A stretch of 64,000 nt of DNA from Candidatus Endonucleibacter sp. (ex Gigantidas childressi) (lineage in GTDB: Bacteria; Pseudomonadota; Gammaproteobacteria; Pseudomonadales; Endozoicomonadaceae): assembly GCA_030674875.1 (NCBI GenBank), contig JASXSU010000001.1, positions 62,001-126,000 on the forward strand. The letters run 5' to 3'. The notes beneath the pieces are model-generated. The model was given only the letters and a program-made list of their open reading frames with translations. It had not been told where the DNA came from and made no database searches. The position numbers and the translations under genes were made by a program. This document shows positions 61,054 through 64,000 of this stretch, in pieces; the stretch's first letter is position 1; each line of letters begins with the position of its first letter.

Positions 61054-61880
61054 AATCGGGTATATCCTTCATAAACCCTTGTCGCAGGCCCTGTCATGAT
61101 AACTGAGCTACCTTCCCCAGACCAGCTAATCTGAAGAGATCCTCCGGAAAAATTAACTTTAACATATTCATCAAGCAGCCCTTGTACCACACCGGCTACT
61201 ACTGCTGCGCAAGCGCCAGAACCGCAAGCCATTGTTTCTCCGGCACCTCGTTCATATACTCTAAGGCTGACTTCATTGCGACTGATTATCTGCATAAAGC
61301 CAACATTGCATTTTTTAGCAAAGTCTGGGTGTTTTTCAATTAAAGGACCAAGACGTGCAACAGGTGCCTGGCAAATATTATCAACAATGAGTACTGCGTG
61401 GGGATTACCCATAGAGACTGCTGCAATTTCAAAAGCCTCATCATTAATACTAAGAGGGTAAAGCTTGGATTGCTTGTTGGCATTAAATGGAATATCTAAG
61501 GGTGTTAATTTGGGAATGCCCATATTGACAGCAATAGTAGCATCATCCTGAATTTTTAATTCAATATTACCAGCAGCAGTTTGTACTCTAATCAGGTCTC
61601 TAGCCACTAGATTCTTATCACGTACAAATCTGGCAACACAGCGAGCTCCATTCCCACATTGCTCAACCTCACTGCCATCAGCATTAAATATTCTGTAACA
61701 AAAATCCATATCTGGGTCTGTAGGTGGCTCTACCAATAATAACTGGTCAAATCCGACACCAAGCCTGCGATCCGCGAGCCAGCGAATTGTTTCTGCAGTA
61801 ATCTTCAGGTTTTGAGTGACCATATCAACAACCATAAAGTCATTACCTAACCCGTGCATTTTTGTGAAATGTAGCAGCAT
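61050..61880 (-). CDS. dapF: Diaminopimelate epimerase
   Basis: It interconverts LL- and meso-diaminopimelate for lysine and peptidoglycan synthesis. The start at ATG 61880 (MLLHFTKMHGLGNDFMVVDM) fits homologues and gives 276 residues; ATG 61892, directly after the lysA stop, is the alternative. The two active-site cysteines are in EVEQCGNGARC and ETMACGSGACAA. It lies between lysA and DUF484 in one operon. Confidence 0.95.
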   Translation of the reverse strand: MLLHFTKMHGLGNDFMVVDMVTQNLKITAETIRWLADRRLGVGFDQLLLVEPPTDPDMDFCYRIFNADGSEVEQCGNGARCVARFVRDKNLVARDLIRVQTAAGNIELKIQDDATIAVNMGIPKLTPLDIPFNANKQSKLYPLSINDEAFEIAAVSMGNPHAVLIVDNICQAPVARLGPLIEKHPDFAKKCNVGFMQIISRNEVSLRVYERGAGETMACGSGACAAVVAGVVQGLLDEYVKVNFSGGSLQISWSGEGSSVIMTGPATRVYEGYTRL

Positions 61881-61892
61881 ATCCTTCATCAT

Positions 61893-63155
61893 TTAAGCTT
61901 CTGGAAATAGTTTTTCCGAGACCATCTGCTCCTCTATTGTTTCACGTCTACGAATCAGATGAACCTCATCGTTACTAACCATAACTTCTGCTGAACGATT
62001 TCGACTATTATAATTAGAGGACATAACAAAACCATAAGCTCCTGCACAACGAATAGCCAATAGGTCATTTTCTTCTATTTGCAGTAAACGCCCCTTACCA
62101 AGGAGATCGCCAGTTTCACATATAGGCCCCACAATATCATACACAGCAGACTCCGGTAATGACGAAGAGGCCTTCAATTGTACCGGATCAATATCATGCC
62201 AAGCATCGTATATTGATGGCCGCAACAAATCATTCATAGCCGCATCAACAATAGCAAAAGATTTATCAACAGTACGCTTAATCAATTCTATTCGAGTTAA
62301 TAAAACTCCTGCTTCCGCAGCTATAGAGCGTCCAGGCTCAACAATAAGGGTGAGATTTCTACCCTTCAGTTTTTTTAAAACTTCTGATAAATAGCTTGCT
62401 ACTGTTGGAGGCTTTTCATCTTTATATCTAACACCAAGGCCACCACCTACATCAACATGTTCAAGCGCAATGTTTTGTTTTTTAAGCTGGCCTACTAAAA
62501 CAAGGATTCGATCAAGAGCGTCCAAAAGCGGTTTTTTGGACATAAGCTGAGAACCAATGTGATAGCCAATGCCTAGAACCCTGATATTAGGCATAGCGGA
62601 AGCTTGCTTATAAGTGGCGGCAGCCTGACTAATATCAATACCAAACTTACTATCCTTAAGCCCTGTTGATATGTAGGGATGTGTCTTTGCATCAATATCA
62701 GGGTTAACACGCAGAGAGATTGCGGCGGTAGCATTTAAAGATTGTGCGATAGACTGAATTCGTTCAAGCTCTGTTTTAGATTCCACATTGAAACAATAAA
62801 TGCCTACTTCTATGGCGCGTTGTATTTCATGGGTTTGTTTCCCTACACCTGAAAATACTATTTTATTAGGGTTTCCTCCAGCAGCAATAACTCTTTCAAG
62901 CTCTCCCAGTGATACAATATCAAAACCAGATCCCATTCGAGCCAAAACACTCAGAACAGCCAGATTACTGTTAGCCTTAACTGCATAACAAATAATATGC
63001 GGGGTTCCTGCCAGCGACGTCTCATAGGCTCGATAACCCTCTTCAAACCCAGCTTTAGAATAAATATACAATGGCGTTCCGAACTGCTCCACGATACTTG
63101 CAACGGGGAGCGCTTCTGCCATCATCTCTCCTGCGGAATACGGAAACCAGTTCAT
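61893..63155 (-). CDS. lysA: Diaminopimelate decarboxylase
   Basis: This PLP enzyme makes lysine from meso-diaminopimelate. The 420 residues match the family. The PLP lysine is in ICYAVKANSN (54-63); GIGYHIGSQ, the VDVGGGLGVRY glycine loop, LIVEPGRSIAAEAG and GPICETGD near the end, holding the catalytic Cys, are intact. It is followed 12 bp later by dapF; lptM lies 142 bp upstream. Confidence 0.96.
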   Translation of the reverse strand: MNWFPYSAGEMMAEALPVASIVEQFGTPLYIYSKAGFEEGYRAYETSLAGTPHIICYAVKANSNLAVLSVLARMGSGFDIVSLGELERVIAAGGNPNKIVFSGVGKQTHEIQRAIEVGIYCFNVESKTELERIQSIAQSLNATAAISLRVNPDIDAKTHPYISTGLKDSKFGIDISQAAATYKQASAMPNIRVLGIGYHIGSQLMSKKPLLDALDRILVLVGQLKKQNIALEHVDVGGGLGVRYKDEKPPTVASYLSEVLKKLKGRNLTLIVEPGRSIAAEAGVLLTRIELIKRTVDKSFAIVDAAMNDLLRPSIYDAWHDIDPVQLKASSSLPESAVYDIVGPICETGDLLGKGRLLQIEENDLLAIRCAGAYGFVMSSNYNSRNRSAEVMVSNDEVHLIRRRETIEEQMVSEKLFPEA

Positions 63156-63255
63156 AAGATACCTTTTCGCTATTGACCTATTACGTGGAAGCTCGCTTTG
63201 TATCCGCTGTCTTTCAATATGCGAGGAGCTACCCTTGATTACTGTTTTAGCACCT

Positions 63256-63320
63256 TATACCCATTCCTCTTGAGGGTATGAGTATTGTTGACTTCTATCA
63301 CCTCAAAGGTAACTGGTATA
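63256..63320. repeat. Class A repeat, short copy overlapping the lptM 3' end
   Basis: It reads TATACCCATTCCTCTTGAGG, GTATGAGTATTGTTGACTTC and TCAAAGGTAACTGGTATA. Its right arm encodes the last residues and the stop codon of lptM on the minus strand. Confidence 0.75.
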
Positions 63321-63435
63321 CCATGTGCGACTGAAGCTGCAACTGACTATTATCGTTCTGGAGATACAAGTCTCCCTTTTGGCCGCAGCCCACCAATCCT
63401 AGAGTAAAAAACAGGAGGACCGTTAAGACACGCAT
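63298..63435 (-). CDS. lptM: Small outer-membrane lipoprotein LptM (YifL-like)
   Basis: This 45-residue lipoprotein precedes lysA in gammaproteobacteria; LptM assists assembly of the LptD LPS translocon. It begins MRVLTVLLFFTLGLVGCGQK with a lipobox LVGC (Cys17), then GDLYLQ, equivalent to the family's CGxKGPLYLP motif. The last eight or so residues (MVYQLPLR) and the stop are read from a palindromic repeat, so the native C-terminus seems to have been replaced. The ATG is preceded by AGGAG on the minus strand. Confidence 0.82.
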   Translation of the reverse strand: MRVLTVLLFFTLGLVGCGQKGDLYLQNDNSQLQLQSHMVYQLPLR

Positions 63436-63554
63436 AATGACTCCTTATGATTTAAATACAATGCATTCACAATATAAATCCCCACCGGATGAGTTCAACG
63501 ATAGCATATATTAAGTGCAGAAAACGACCACCTAACTAGCGTTTAAATTATAAT

Positions 63555-63584
63555 TATACCCGCTACCCTTACAGGTAGGTATAT
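63555..63584. repeat. Minimal 30-bp palindromic unit
   Basis: It reads TATACCCGCTACCCTTACAG, then GTAGGTATATA. Only the terminal arms of the class A repeat remain, forming a small hairpin between lptM and the porin gene. Confidence 0.6.
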
Positions 63585-63682
63585 AATGAATCGAGAAGAC
63601 GCTAGATCATATTCAACAATACCTTCTCTCATTACTATTAATTCACAAAGGTTAAGACACATCGATAATAACAATTGCGCGC

Positions 63683-64000
63683 TTAGAAATAGTAGCGAGC
63701 CTGCAGATTGCAATAGTCCTCTCCTTTTTTATAGGTTTTAACATTATTGACAATACCTTCAAAAGATTTACTGTTATTCAAAATATATTCGAAGGCAAGC
63801 CTTAGTTGTCCCCTTGTATAAACAGCACCTAACATTGTTTTGTCGATCTTGGCATTGGAGGACGTGTCGCCAGCACTGCTATTATCATCCTTAACTTTTA
63901 ATTGATTCCAACCAGCTTGTAAGGATATCCCTCCATCCAGAAGTTGGCTTAGCCGATAGCTGCCAAAAAGTTCGACACCTTCAGATTTATTGTCAAGACC
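63683..64000 (-). CDS. Outer-membrane porin, C-terminal part (runs off right edge)
   Basis: These 105 codons are open to the right window edge. Alternating hydrophobic/polar strands are seen (GVELFGSYRLSQLLDGGISL, TMLGAVYTRGQLRLAFEYIL). The protein ends NLQARYYF, with the C-terminal aromatic residue recognised by the BAM complex. This supports a trimeric general porin or a related beta-barrel, but the family cannot be fixed without the N-terminus. Confidence 0.78.
   Translation of the reverse strand, partial: GLDNKSEGVELFGSYRLSQLLDGGISLQAGWNQLKVKDDNSSAGDTSSNAKIDKTMLGAVYTRGQLRLAFEYILNNSKSFEGIVNNVKTYKKGEDYCNLQARYYF

Overview
The window is a chromosomal segment of a gammaproteobacterium. The conserved gene orders are the ones seen in Pseudomonas/Cellvibrio-type genomes: mrcA divergent from pilMNOPQ-aroK-aroB-gltB-gltD-hemE; rpsT/proB/obgE/rpmA/rplU/ispB; lptM-lysA-dapF-DUF484-xerC; ppk-hemB; and zapE/zapG. 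The DNA is A+T-rich. Almost every intergenic space holds a decayed insertion sequence or a member of one short palindromic repeat family, and expected neighbours (damX, gpsA) are missing. Together this suggests a host-associated, degrading genome such as a marine invertebrate symbiont. That is inference; no rRNA or species marker is present.

Layout. 1-6 kb: a YejA-like peptide-binding protein (cut by the left edge), then the class Ia ribonucleotide reductase set yfaE, nrdB and nrdA, all on the minus strand and separated by repeats. 6.3-8.1 kb: fhs. 8.1-9.5 kb: a truncated IS30 transposase joined to a repeat, followed by a eukaryote-like LDL-receptor class A repeat protein whose 5' part is broken. 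10-11 kb: pyrB, unrecognised fragments and a tiny lysine-rich protein. 12-13 kb: about 1 kb with no gene. 13.0-15.5 kb: a compact, very A+T-rich three-gene operon encoding a DUF3419 (BtaA-like) SAM 3-amino-3-carboxypropyl transferase, a haem-oxygenase-like di-iron oxidase and a GNAT acyltransferase. This looks like a small, possibly undescribed natural-product or lipid-modification pathway. 16-17.7 kb: an unknown secreted protein with a disrupted 3' end and a small unknown protein. 17.8-23.7 kb: zapE, zapG, trxB, a membrane rhodanese, grxC, secB, trmL. 23.8-26.6 kb: a graveyard of IS30, IS4 and IS630 remnants. 26.8-42.8 kb: housekeeping genes rpsT, proB, obgE, rpmA, rplU, ispB, prfC, hemE, gltD, gltB, aroB, aroK. 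43.5-48.5 kb: type IV pilus secretin operon pilMNOPQ. 48.6-50 kb: IS3/IS30 remnants. 50-64 kb: mrcA, a large MscS channel, ppk, hemB, a TVP38-family membrane protein, xerC, DUF484, dapF, lysA, lptM and the C-terminal end of a porin.

The repeats are the dominant non-genic feature. About 25 copies of 30-180 bp are visible. Full copies have ends close to TATACCCGTTACCATTGAAG and its reverse complement, and a conserved core with a CCTAC/GTAGG hairpin. Their TA-rich ends, and the abutting ends of a decayed IS630-family element, suggest a MITE family. Several copies supply start-proximal or stop-proximal sequence to neighbouring genes.

No rRNA, tRNA or CRISPR array was seen. Start sites were chosen by eye from homology and Shine-Dalgarno sequences; family assignments rest on motif recognition, not on a database search.
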